A stretch of 64,000 nt of DNA from Branchiostoma floridae (GCF_000003815.2 NC_049993.1:5112511-5176510), one strand, 5' to 3'; positions 35,841-47,555 are shown, counted from the first letter of the stretch. Notes: generated from the letters alone by a model not told the origin. Made by a program: numbers and translations.

Positions 35841-35989
35841 GGTAAGCCAATGATCTCAGACCAGCTATATACGATGAAACGTATCATCTGACTGAGTAAT
35901 TTGCGCTTAAGACCTGTTTTACTAGCAACACTTTTTCTAAAGGAAAAATTACTACATGTGTCATGAATGGCACACAAAGTTAAACTTTG

Positions 35990-37850
35990 CACAGTCCAAA
36001 CAGCAGAAAATACACATTCCTGTAGAACAGCTGGTTGATTACACAAAACTACACAGACATATCATAATATATGATAAATGTGTCTTATCTTTAACATGAA
36101 ATAAGCAGAATACAAGTCTACAAAGTTCTCATGGATGAATTATGATAATGACAAATTGTACTCACTTTCTGTCAGACTCAACTACCTATTTCTGTCACAA
36201 AGCATAACATCTATCATCTTAACCGTCATTTAATTGGATCAAAAAGTTTGTTCCAGTCAACACTTGTTGGAAATATGAAAAGATTCTACATGCAGGTAAC
36301 ATTACTTTCCTATCATATCAACTTTTTTAATATTTCATTCATTCTGTGCTCCCGTTTTCGTAACAACTAATAAGTAATAAGTATAACATGCCCTATCTAA
36401 TGTGGATCACTCCCTGACTTCCAGAGAAATGTTATAATCTATTTCATATATTATAAAACCCGATGAAGAACCAAGAAGAAGGCTAAATTTGTTATAGAAA
36501 AATCGGATAACTTTTCCTTTGTTTCTTCGCCAGGAGCTCATAACATATCGGCCTGGGGCTCCAAGCAGATGTTGGGGTGAAAGATCTCGATGTTTTCTGA
36601 GTGACGACCGGGCTTCTCTGAGTCTCTTACCCCATATAAGTAGGCGGATAGTTGAGTAAAAAGGAGAAATTGTTAAAAAAATAAATAAATATCAACATAT
36701 ATCCTTTACACACTCATTCCGCACAAGATTTGATGTGCACATGAATGTAGGTGGCGCTTTCACGGGCATACATGGTGTTACATGGGCTCGTCGGGCAGGC
36801 CCTAAAATTGATTCTTTCCATGTCAGCTAGTATCTTAAAGGTCATTCTAAATGTATGTAAAAATGTCTTGACCACGTTGGGTGAATTTCGCAGGCTGTAA
36901 GCCTAATCTCTTCCATATTTCCGCATTTTACAAGTTGGGACGACATACCCCAATAGAGCCCGAGCTGCAGTACCACTCCCGACCGCGTCCTCAAAAGTGG
37001 CTAAAACGACCGCCCAATTGCCAAATTTCCGCCTATTCGGGAATGGGGAAATCGTGAAAGGCTCTCAAAGGGGTTTCAATGTTTTAGGCATATTTGACGT
37101 TGTTTTCGAAAATACGACCATTTAAAGTTATGAATGACAATATTTAAGACATTTTGCAAATTTAACCATGCGATATTCGGTCATAGATGACACATTTCCT
37201 TCACAATTTCCAAATAGAAGTAGTCGAGTGTACATGTACTATAATCTCACGTTCTGAAGGGCTATCACAGCCAAATTTCAATTCTATTTTGTGAACTAAT
37301 AAGACAATGAACAAATACCGTGGTGATTCTGGCTGTTTGTTGATCAATAGATGCAATTTTTCTTACAAACTTCTGTAAGGCGTGTAGATTACTTGTGGAC
37401 GTAATATACTATATAGTCATAAACCCGAGCGGTTGGAGAGTCGGAGAGACTTTGATTTGGACACTGAAAAGTGTACATTTTGGCTACCTACATGTACCAG
37501 GTAGGTTGAAAAAGGGACCTCCTTGCACCGACGAAGAAACAATTACAGCTGATTTAGTGTTCGTACTACGTACGACGTGTGTTTATCATTTTTTTTAATA
37601 TTCATATTAACCTTCGTTCTTTTTTGCGTGTGTTCTCATCATCAGTTTTGTAGGTTGTCCAGAGGACGCTACGCTACTGAATTTGCAAAGGCGGAAAATA
37701 ATTTGAAAATACTCCTTTTGCTAATATTAAAACAGGACTATAAATAGACTATAAAATGAAGTTATTTGTGCAAAAATAACATGATATTAGAGGATCTATA
37801 TTGATTTCCAATATGATATAGATAGACTGTTTTTGAAGAAAAACGTGACA
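35990..37850. repeat. segmental direct duplication, copy 2
   Basis: Second copy of the 33847-35840 unit, with the same anchor order. It ends around GATCTATATTGATTTCCAAT and a TTTTTGAAGAAAAA shared by both copies. It differs by several small indels. Confidence 0.9.
36714..36894 (-). pseudogene. frameshifted duplicate of the 34698-34879 candidate exon
   Basis: It aligns base for base with the first copy except for a few substitutions and one missing base in the stretch GAAATTCACCC (copy 1 reads GAAAACTCACCC). In the same phase the frame stops 18 codons in. If copy 1 is coding, this one is broken; if neither is coding, the indel is neutral. Confidence 0.3.
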
Positions 37851-38445
37851 GAATTGTTAGCTTTCATCAAATGCCAGATGACATGAACTAAGACACGTTT
37901 ATGTATGTTTTGAATATAGGCGCCGTTTTGTGTAATCAATTGGTTCTTCCTATATATTGGAACGGATATTTCTGTTGTTGGGGTCTGAAATAAAACCACA
38001 AGGAAAACTCTCGGAGTCCTGCAGCTGGTTAATAGCAAAATGGTTGAATATGGACTAATATAACGTCACGCAATGCCACCCACCGATATCATCTGCACGT
38101 ATCAGTGAGGACCCCTAGCGGTTCAAATTATATCTGCTTGTGCTGAATGCGATCTTCTCTGCAATGATATTTTTAGCCGCGTTGGGGCGCTTTTGAGCCG
38201 TGTGAGACATACAACATAATCATATAGCTACGGTATTGTCGAACCCGCTTTCTCGATTGCCGATTGATTGATGATAAAAGACCTTGTCCAAATGAGAATC
38301 ATTTTCAATCCCAACTGTACTTATACTTATTTTTTAGTCCAGGAAAATGGGCGATATTGTGAAGGTAGGGGAGGCATTCACAAGGAACAGTTATGGCAGA
38401 TAAAAGTATAGCAAATATTCAGCAGCAGAGCAGGTAATTCTGTGA

Positions 38446-38446
<1 letters not shown>

Positions 38447-38506
<60 letters not shown>
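38447..38506. repeat. (CA)30 microsatellite
   Basis: Thirty uninterrupted CA dinucleotides, about 400 bp downstream of the minus-strand gene's stop. Confidence 0.98.
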
Positions 38507-38507
<1 letters not shown>

Positions 38508-38610
38508 CCAGCATAACACCAAGCTATATGGTCAATATGAAAATATAATCAATATTACAGAGTTAGAGATGAACATGTCTAAGGATCCATTGATAAAGTT
38601 ATCAACAAAT

Positions 38611-38616
38611 TTTATT
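38611..38616 (-). terminator. polyadenylation signal AATAAA for the minus-strand gene
   Basis: TTTATT on the plus strand is AATAAA in the gene's sense, about 275 nt past the stop at 38892. It is the nearest canonical hexamer I saw. Confidence 0.45.
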
Positions 38617-38891
38617 GGTGCAGAGAGACTTTCCCGTAATATTGTCCTGATGTTAAATACTAAGCACAAAACTTTTTATATTCTGCAAGAAACAGTTTCA
38701 TTTTACGTAGGATTAAGCAAGAACCTATTGTGATGTCTACCAAAACTTAAATATGTTTTCTGTAGGACTGCAAGATTTCTGTAGGACTGCAAGATCCTTG
38801 CCATTGACATAACATGAAATGTCATATATAAACCCTAGCAAAATGTCGGTTACTTCTTCCGACAACTTGAGTAGCACTTTCACAAGAAGTG

Positions 38892-41800
38892 TTAACTTGG
38901 TTTTAGCAATTCTTGCATCAAGTGTTTGAGTTTGTCACATCTACAGTTCAGATCATCCAGCTCCAGTCTGTCTTTGTCCTTGGAGGTATGAAACTGCTCT
39001 TGTGTGGAAAGTTGGAGGGAACTGATGGTTTGGATTATTGCAGAGATTTTGTCCTGGCATACCCAGGATAAACTTTCTGCTGTCTTTGGTCCAACAACAT
39101 TCTCTTCAATTGTGTCCAACAGAACAGCCAATCTGGTCACAGCATCTTCTTCACCAACAACCTTTGGGTAAAGATGGAAAAACAGTATCATCAAACAGGA
39201 ACATAAAATAAAAAGCCATTTCTGTGTATTTTGGCAACTTTTAATTCTGTCACGAAAATGATATAATTGAAAATCTAAAAATCCCATTAATGCATCCCCT
39301 TGGGAATTGATTCTGTTTTACCTCAATAACTCAAGCTCTTTAACTTTGGCATGCGGAAAGATGTCAGCAAAACAAAGGACAAGTTGACTTATTGACCTCC
39401 AAGCGACTTTGTGAGGTACTGCAGCATAAATTTTGGTTTTCATATGATCTCATGTTCTGGACATATCATGTTCATGATTTTACATGGCCCTTGAAAAAGT
39501 GGTATCATTTTGGGAAAAGTGTTTTGTCCCCCATGCCACTGTCTTGGAACTTAGGGGGCCAATTCTAATTAAGACTTTTTTGCTACCATTAAGACAGTAG
39601 TACATTCAAGAGCAAACTAACCATATTCAGAACGTCATCAGCAATCCCATAACCCCCCACAGAGTGCAGTAGAAACAGCATCAGCAGCTGACCAATCACA
39701 GCCCTTTGAGCTGGTGAATCTGGCTGCTGATTGGCCGATACAGCATACAACAAGTCATGTGACTTTGGGTGGATTTTAGGGAGGAGATCGTGGAGTGTGG
39801 AGGCAACATCAAGTATGCAGCTCTGGAGAAAAACAAAAATGGTACAAAATACACAATAACCAAAATGTTTGAGCTTTTTCCAATCATTTATACATTTCAA
39901 ACATCCAATATTACATTGAATGCAAATTTTTCACCAATATACCTTACCAATACTTTTCACCAATATATCTCACCAATACAGTCTCTTTCAGGTCACCACA
40001 CTGAGGATTTACATAAGTCCACCACTGAATTAAAAATTGGTAAGAGTGGCTTATTAAGTATCCAGCAATCTTATGTTCAGTTTCATGATAGTTTTATTTT
40101 CAATAAAGATGAGAGGCTCCCTGAATACGTCCAAAAAACAATAGCTAGATCCAAGATATAAGAACAAACAATGTGTCTTTCTCCAAGGCAAGTCTTATTG
40201 TGATAGTTACACAGTAGGAAAATCAATTGGCCATCAAGTCTGCTTGTGAGTATTATGCCCATTTTCTTCTTGATTATTGCACATCTTTAGAGAACTGCTG
40301 CTCATGTCAGGTCCCCAAGAAAAACATGCTCCAGTCTCTGGCGATTTCTAAATTTCGATACTAACAAATCCAGCCAAACTCATTGACTGTAAGACAGAGG
40401 CCTCACCATGAATCCCTGCTGTTGTTGAGGTGACGTAGGTAGGTGATAGCAGGCCAGGTACTGTAGACAGGACTGGGGAGGTACAGGACTGAGCAGCAGG
40501 AGTTTACAGGCCTTGCTGTACCACCAACCAAACTGTACCAGCACCAGCCAGCTGTCGTGGGTGCTGCAGATGGTAGAATGGTTAGAGTGAGTGAATGAAT
40601 GAATGAATAATAGATGACTACTGATAAGCAACAGTCTACAGACTCGCTGTACCACCAACCAAACTGTACCGGCACCAGCCAGCTCCTGTGAGTGCTGCAG
40701 AGGACAGAACGGTTACAATTATGAGTACTACAAATCTATCTATCTAAAAAAACTAACATTTTGTTCAAGACGCACAGTTCGATGAGTCGTCCTTCTTCTC
40801 TAAAACAACCACATTGTAAGTTGCTTTGCAATTATTCCCTGGCATAGGTAATGGAAAGTTTTATACAAAATGTTCAGCTTCAAACTGATACCTGAAATAA
40901 CAGTTTTATTCTATCTACCAAATTAACGTCAATCAATACATTGTACATGGAGCAATAGACCAACCCTGCCCACCTCTGTCAAAACATAACACTGCAGAGA
41001 CACATAAAAAATGCCAATATTTGATGAGCCTGCAGTCATTCTCTCATGGGTGAAACTGATAATTGCCATGCCGTCATTGGTTGTACTGTTAATTGTGATG
41101 GACAGTTAGGGTTGGTCTGTTCTGCAAGCACAAAGATTACTGCTGAAATTACAGATTACCAACTTACCAACTGATGCCAGGCCCTATTTGGCAACCCCCT
41201 GCTTGGGTCACTTGTGTCCAGGTGTCCTGACATGCAGGTGACTGTACAGTCTGTAATGTCTTACAGATGTTCTTCAGGTGTTCTTGGCAGGTTGGTTGGT
41301 TAAGACCTGAAGATGTGGACAAACACACATTGACTTATACTCTTACAGTATACTAAAAACAAATCATATGTTACAATTACAGTGAAATCATTATTGTAAA
41401 TTCATGAAAAGTCTCCATTCAGAAGTACATGTAGTCTCACTTATCTTACCTGCAGGGTGCAGTATCAGCAAATGCACTAGGGGGAGCAGCTGCAAGTTGT
41501 AGGTCAGATGGAGGACTGTGGGAACCTGCAAGCCACACAGACAAATGAAGAAAGAAAACCAAAATTTGAGCAAAATAAACTACATTTGAATTCCTATATC
41601 ATATGGCTAGCTGGCCGCATTACATCTAAAATAATTGGATTAAATCTTAAATGTTATTCAACCTTACATATTTAAGGACGAAAATAGACAAGAAAATTGT
41701 ACCTCTCCTTGCAACTTGCAAACTTCCAAGATGAAACTCTCATTAAAGACTCTCAGCAGTTTCAGAAGAGATGGGGAGCCGGCAGACTGCTGGAGTAGTT

Positions 41801-44800
41801 CTCTGTACAGGATGGGGGGGGGGGGGGGGGGGGNNNNNNNNNNNNNNNNNNNNNNNNNNNNNNNNNNNNNNNNNNNNNNNNNNNNNNNNNNNNNNNNNNN
41901 NNNNNNNNNNNNNNNNNNNNNNNNNNNNNNNNNTTATCATTACCTGAGAATCTCTCTGGTGACATTGTTCACTGTAGGCTGCAGGACACAGGCTGTGGGC
42001 TGTACAGTGAGGCAAGGTAAAGAATGGACCACACATTAAAAACATAGGCATATATGAACACACCAGTCCTTGGTGCTGAACACCATCCACACACTGGTTT
42101 GAACACCTGTCCTTGGTGCAGAACACTATCCACACACAGGTTAACATATTACCTGTCCTTGGTACTGAACACCATCCACACACAGGTTAACACACCTATC
42201 CTTTGTGTTGAACACCATCCACAAACACAGGTTAACACACCTGTCCTTGGTGCTGAACACTATCCACACACAGGTTAACACACCTGTCCTTGGTGCGGAA
42301 CACCATCCACACACAGGTTAACACACCTGTCCTTGGTGCTGAACACCATCCACACACAGGTTAACACACCTGTCCTTGGTGCTGAACACCATATGCACAC
42401 GTTTTTATCACATTTCGAGTTACATTTTGACACAGCAGCCACATTTCACAATATGTCCTAATGTGTTCATGATAACCACACAGAAAACATCTCACCAGTG
42501 CCCGTGAACAGATAAGTGTTTTCATGTCCTCTGTACCCATGTAAGGCCTGTTCAGGGTGACAGTTTCCACCATGTCCAGTACTTCCTGCTCCAGACAAGA
42601 AGAGTGAAGTGTCCACAGAGCACATAAAGCAGCGGGTGACAAGGGAACAGCAGCTGTGAACAAAACACAATAATGTCATGTGCACTATAGAGTCCATTCC
42701 AAGTCACCATGAGGGGTTTTAGGTGATATTTGTAATAAGTCTGAATTATTTTGATTAAAAGAATATCTAAGCCACAATAATTAAATTCTTTTTAAAAAAT
42801 TGACTAAGAAAATACTCATCTATTTCAATTCCTTTGAATATTTTAGAAACATTTTGAAAGTAACTGTACAAAAATATCTTTATTTAGAATAATTGCGAAA
42901 CCTCTGTGCGATTATTTCACATTTACAAATATTTACAAATATTTGTAAACTTTGCCAAATGGTAAAATTAGTTTATTGCCCCCATAAAAGTAAGCCCTAT
43001 TGTTGCATCTGTAATTTTTAGATTTCACAGCTGGGCACTGGTGAATCCTTTGTGGTGGGCCATTGTTGCATGGCACCCAACCATACTTTGCAAGGATGTG
43101 TGAATTGCTATCTTCCCAGCCCACTGAACCATTTACAAAAAATGGTAGAAAATGGTAAATAATGGTAAAATGCTGTTATCATTATTTAGAAACCATTAGA
43201 AGTATCTAATTCCACTCCATGAATATTTCCAAAGTTTTACAGGACCAGGGAAATATTTATAAAGTTGAAACAGTGTGAAAAATATTTCTGAAGTATCAAA
43301 TGTCCTAGACATATAATTACAAAACTTTAAAATCAATTCTAAACAATGGCAACAAACATCCGCATGGTGTCTTGGAATGGACCCTATGCCGACACACAAA
43401 CCAAGAGCTACAAACAATAAAAATAGATAAAGATAATGTCATGTTTAGAATTGAAATGAAGATACCTTCAGTTCCATAGGCAGCCATTACAACCCCAAAA
43501 TACAGCCATTTTTTTCATTAGGCCAAGACTTAACCAAACTGATATCATTAGACTCCATTATTATCTTGTTCACTTATTGTATGAACAGACACAACATCCT
43601 TGCCAATGGAAATAACTATAAAACTCACTAATTTTACCTGTGACTAGTTTATTTGAGTACACTTGTTGCTGTGTCCTTGCCACAGATTCCAGAAACAAAT
43701 CTGACAGTTCCTCCCCTCCTGCCTTTCCTTCTAATCCTGCCAGGAGCAGCTTCTCCACCACTGCTGAAGCAGCAGGCAGGGTGACCAGAGGGAGACACAG
43801 TTCTGACAACTGATGTAAAGTACAGGGCTGTGCTTGTCTGAAGTAAAAGCAGTTCAAAATATCACTTGAGATTAGGAATTGGATAATCTTGATTCAAGTG
43901 TATGATTTTACTTGTTATTGCTGAGTAAACAGTAAACATTCAGCACTACATTTCTGAAATAACTTTTGTAGATAAGTAGACAGTCAACTTTGAAGCTAAT
44001 AAAGATTTAAAACATTTGACTGTTACCTTGCTTTTAACCTTCTGTCCTGCTGTAGCTGATCTAAGTCTTCAGATAGAGCATGTATAGCCTGTGGGTGATG
44101 ACAAAGTAGAAAATTAGGGTTCTTGAAAACACTATGTTGGGTATTTACGGTGTTGCCTTGAAACATCATCATCATCATCAGTTGGCTGCAGAGCCCTGAA
44201 ACATATTTCTTCATTTCTACTATCAAGAATAAACAATAACGACTTTTCACAACCAGGCTTTTTGCCAGAATTCAATACATTATTACAACTCTAGTTCTAG
44301 TGGGTGACTAGCATGAATTTTACACAAACCTTTTCCAGGGCTAGTTTATGTTGGTCAGAAGGCAGGTAACCCATGGCTTCTCTCACACTATTGCCTGATG
44401 GTCCTGTTATCACGTGTCTCAACATTTTCTGAAATGGCAACATTTTGATATTATGGTAAATTATCAATATTTGCAAATTCAATACACATCACACTACCAA
44501 AGAGAATAGAGCACATAACTAGTGCTATATTAAAGGTTATATCAATAATGTTTATGTCTAAATCAGACATTGATATTAAAATTTTTCCTAAGATTTAGAA
44601 GGTGAAGAAGAATGTGCATTCACAATGTCAAGCTAACCATTTACTTGTTATGTAACCTTAACAGAAGACATGGACATGTTAAACTTCAGAAGTGGTTGAT
44701 TACTACTCTCGAAGCAGAGGTTTGACTCTTGCTGTTTTTTGACGCCTCTTTGGACATTTTTATCGGCCTTTCAGTTTTGTCCAGTTTTTTTCTGTCCTCC

Positions 44801-46766
44801 AGCTATGAATGGACAAGGCAAAATAGAACGGACTTAAAAAATGTCTAAAAACACTTTTAAGAAAACAGCAGTATCCAAACCTCTTTATTGATTACACCAT
44901 ACAAAAGCAATGCAGACCACTACTATCATTCCTTTTACCTGGGCCCAGCCGGCTGCCCTCCTCTCTATGTCCTCCTGTGGACAGTCTGTACACAGGGCTG
45001 TCAGACAGGACTGGAGAACAGTGCAGGTATCACCTGAGGGAGAGGGTGGGAGGGGGGGAGCATTGGTTACATCCCTCAAGGGAAGCAAGCATTTTCTATT
45101 GACAATCTGACTGTCATACATGATTAACTTATAATTCTGAGTGACAAAATTGAAGAATTATATTGTGCAAGTAAACATCACAATATATTTCAATAACAGA
45201 CAGCTGATTTTTCTATAATGAAATCTGCACAAGAAAATATTCTAAGGCACAATACAACACAGTAACCCAGGGCTCTAGCCAGCGTCCGTTTTTCCGTCAA
45301 TTGACGGAAATTTGCTGCCTCTGAAAATTTTTTAAACCAATCCGTCAACCATGACGGACAAAAAATCCTTGGTGGAAGCTACAGGCGGCTTGGGGACGCC
45401 ATCCACGGCCGTAAAAGCCACACACTGTTTGTTTTGCTATTGTTATGATTGTTGACAATGTGTTTCGGCGCCCTTTTGCATACGACAATGTCATTAAAAC
45501 CCGTTTTTCAAGGTCACAATTGCAACATTTACTGCTATGTAGTGTCATAGGAGAAATTAATTTTCGCGGTTTTCACGACGATTGGAATTGGCTGACGGAA
45601 AAAAAATCGAGCTGGCTAGAGCCCTGCAGTAACCACAGCAACATCTTACCACATGCTAAAACAGCAGGGTTGTGGCACAGTCTTCCTAGGAACTGTCCAA
45701 TGTTGGGCAGATGTCTCATAATAGCTGCTGGCCTCTCCTGTGTTGAAGTGAAAAAATGTTATGGTATAACTTATACAAAGAATGTATCTGCAAATTTTGA
45801 TTTGACTTTGATGACTTAATGTTTACCAGAGAGTACCCTAAAACATAGGTTTGACAGGAAGTACAATGTATCTGTTTACGTTTTCATTGACATGTATAAT
45901 TATCCTTTAGTGTGAAATACTATAGCTGATCAATATGATATCCCTGTATGTGGGTGTAGATAGAAAGTACATGTTCAGACATGCAACTTTTTCTGAAAAT
46001 TAGAAACACTTTAAAGGGACATAATGTAGAAATTTGGCGCCAAAATTTCAAATGTTCTGAACTTAAAAGTCACCAGTCAGATTGACATTTGTAACTTATT
46101 TCCAACATATCTGCATCATTTTATCACATTTCTAGCGCTAATTAACAACGCCAAAGTAAGCCACAACTAAATTCATTTACTTCCGGGTAGCCTACCGGAA
46201 GTAAGCCAGCCGTAGATTCCGAATCGACCGTTGCGGTCGCAGATCCTCGGAGCTTCGCGGGGACTTTCAACAAACTTCAATAACGATTTAAGCGAACCAC
46301 CGAACGCGTTCTAAAGCGCACTTTGGTTCGTCGGAGAGTTGGATAAAATGGCGGACAACTCAAGCGGCGGAGGGAAGTGCGCATATTTCAAGACATCCTC
46401 ACCTCACAACAAAGTCATATCAATACGTTGTAAATATTGCCATGCAGTGTAATAAGGTAGACTCAACTCATAATGTAGAAAAATGGCCGAAAACAGTAAC
46501 TTTACATTTTACATTATGTCCCTTTAATGACCTAGAATTTAGATGTTCATTTTAAGCAAAAAACTTCTTTTCATATTCATAAAACATAGGCTAGATATAA
46601 AAAGGATCACCCATGTTGTCATGGCAACATGAAGCCGCTTCAGAAAAGTGCCCAACTCTCCCAGACACGTGCAGGTGTCCTTCAGTCCCTCTGTGGAAAC
46701 AACACCCCCTGGCTCTCCCCAGGACTTGGCACGGTCCAGCCAGCCATCTAACTCTGCCCTGTCCAT
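38892..46766 (-). CDS. unrecognised 611-residue, Leu-rich helical protein, 14 exons
   Basis: Exons in transcript order: 46766-46611, 45737-45650, 45033-44939, 44428-44330, 44088-44027, 43837-43638, 42653-42496, 41978-41944, 41802-41703, 41525-41450, 41306-41168, 40563-40407, 39822-39622 and 39161-38892. Every junction is AG/GT. The joined length is 1836 nt and stays open to TAA. The start chosen is ATG in AACCATGG, four bases after an acceptor, so a 5' non-coding exon is implied. If that ATG is internal, more coding exons lie upstream. The product is Leu/Ala-rich amphipathic helices (LHQLSELCLPLVTLPAASAV, VIGQLLMLFLLHS) suggesting an ARM/HEAT-like fold, and ends in a coiled-coil-like tail (LNCRCDKLKHLMQELLKPS). 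There is no signal peptide or catalytic motif. I could not name it; the meiosis-inhibitor MEI1 family is one untested candidate. Introns hold four transposons, a minisatellite and an assembly gap. Confidence 0.8.
40635..40694 (-). pseudogene. partial duplicate of the 40407-40563 exon start
   Basis: Minus strand: CTGCAG followed by about 60 nt nearly identical to the first 20 codons of the exon at 40563-40407, including GTACAGTTTGGTTGGTGGTA. The similarity then breaks off at CAGCGAGTCTGTAG, and no donor follows. The acceptor was duplicated with it, so it could act as a decoy splice site. The downstream copy has the intact frame and donor. Confidence 0.65.
41814..41933. other. G20 homopolymer plus 100-N assembly gap
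   Basis: Twenty G bases run straight into exactly 100 N, a placeholder for unknown length. It lies inside the short intron between the exons ending at 41944 and 41802. On the gene's strand the run is poly-C and forms the pyrimidine tract before CATCCTGTACAG. No exon is lost, because the phases of the flanking exons agree (AG plus A). Confidence 0.95.
42056..42390. repeat. minisatellite, about 43-bp unit, about 8 copies
   Basis: Repeats of AACACACCTGTCCTTGGTGC followed by TGAACACCATCCACACACAGGTT, with single-base variants (CTATC, CAGAAC). The array lies in the intron 41979-42495 of the minus-strand gene. Confidence 0.93.
44704..44886. mobile_element. foldback MITE with TACTCTC ends, third member
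   Basis: It starts TACTCTCGAAGCAGAGG, with GCTGTTTTTTGACG as in the 25795 element. The right half carries the inverse (AACAGCAGTATCCAAACCTC). Flanks GTTGATTAC and ATTGATTAC match at 8 of 9 positions. It is in the intron just 52 nt from the exon boundary at 44939. Confidence 0.7.
45268..45626. mobile_element. hAT-like non-autonomous element, copy 2
   Basis: It has the same family and order as 441-804, with ends CAGGGCTCTAGCCAGC and GCTGGCTAGAGCCCTG. A perfect 8-bp duplication, CAGTAACC, lies at 45260-45267 and 45627-45634. It sits in the intron 45034-45649, only 23 nt from the exon edge at 45650 and so next to its donor. Confidence 0.9.
46011..46527. mobile_element. TTAA-target MITE (TTAAAGGGACATAATGTA ends)
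   Basis: Perfect 18-bp terminal inverted repeat TTAAAGGGACATAATGTA, including the TTAA that is presumably the target duplication. From memory, TTAAAGG ends with a TTAA target resemble the T2-type MITEs described in frogs. The interior has an internal palindrome (CTTCCGGGTAGCCTACCGGAAG) and AAAATGGCGG. It lies in the first coding-side intron of the minus-strand gene. Confidence 0.8.
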
Positions 46767-46936
46767 GGTTCTGTGGTGTAATGTAAGAAAACATAAGGAT
46801 CATCACTGCTGTAACAGATCCCTAGGATTCAGGCAACTAAATTAGTTCACATATATGCACTTCTACTGTACCATTGCCAAGGGAAAATCCCATCTTGTTT
46901 TGAACGTAACAGCTATATCTTTACAGATACGTATTT

Positions 46937-47555
46937 CAGGGGTGCCTAAGCATTTGCACGAACCCTATGAAATTCGTACGAATATTATGTGATACACACG
47001 AACCACTATGCGAAAACGCACGAATATTATGAAATTCGCACGAATCGCTATGCAAAAATGCGCGAATATTATGAAATTCGCACCAATCACTATGTGATTC
47101 ACACGAACCTTATGAGATTTGCACGATCCTTATGCAAAAACGGCGGCCGGGAGGAGGCATGATTTTGAGCGTTTCTACCCGTGATATTTATATTTCAAGG
47201 CATGGAATGGACATTTACCGTCGCAAAGATGTATTTGATAACCTGTGAGCTACTGTTTTGCTTCATTTCGGCTTAATTGTTACATCGTATTTTCCGTCGC
47301 CGCCGATCAAAGCGGCCTGCATCTTGAAAATCCCGCTCCGTCTGTCACGTGACCCCGGCAGTGGTTGCGCAATTTCGCATAAGGTTCGTGTGAATCACAT
47401 AGTGATTCGTGCGAATTTCATAATATTCGTGCGTTTTTCCATAGTGATTCGTGCGAATTTCATAATATTCGTGCGTTTTCGCATAGTGATTCGTGTGTAT
47501 CACATAATATTCGTACGAATTTCATAGGGTTCGTGCAAATGCTTAAGCACCCCTG
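46937..47555. mobile_element. element with about 200-bp inverted arms built from internal repeats
   Basis: The ends CAGGGGTGCCTAAGCATTTG and CAAATGCTTAAGCACCCCTG are near-exact inverses. Inversion continues about 200 bp through repeated units of CACGAATATTATGAAATTCG and CACGAATCACTATGCG. A unique centre of about 200 bp follows. Flanking 5-mers are TATTT and TGTTT (4 of 5). There is no transposase; an open frame at 47258-47527 is made of the repeats. Confidence 0.85.

Noticed and set aside
42054-42278. 74-codon frame in the minisatellite
   Set aside because: It is a repeat-derived open frame in an intron of the minus-strand gene.
47258-47527. 89-codon frame with repeated VIRANFIIFVRF
   Set aside because: It is only translation of the tandem subrepeats in the right arm of the 46937-47555 element.
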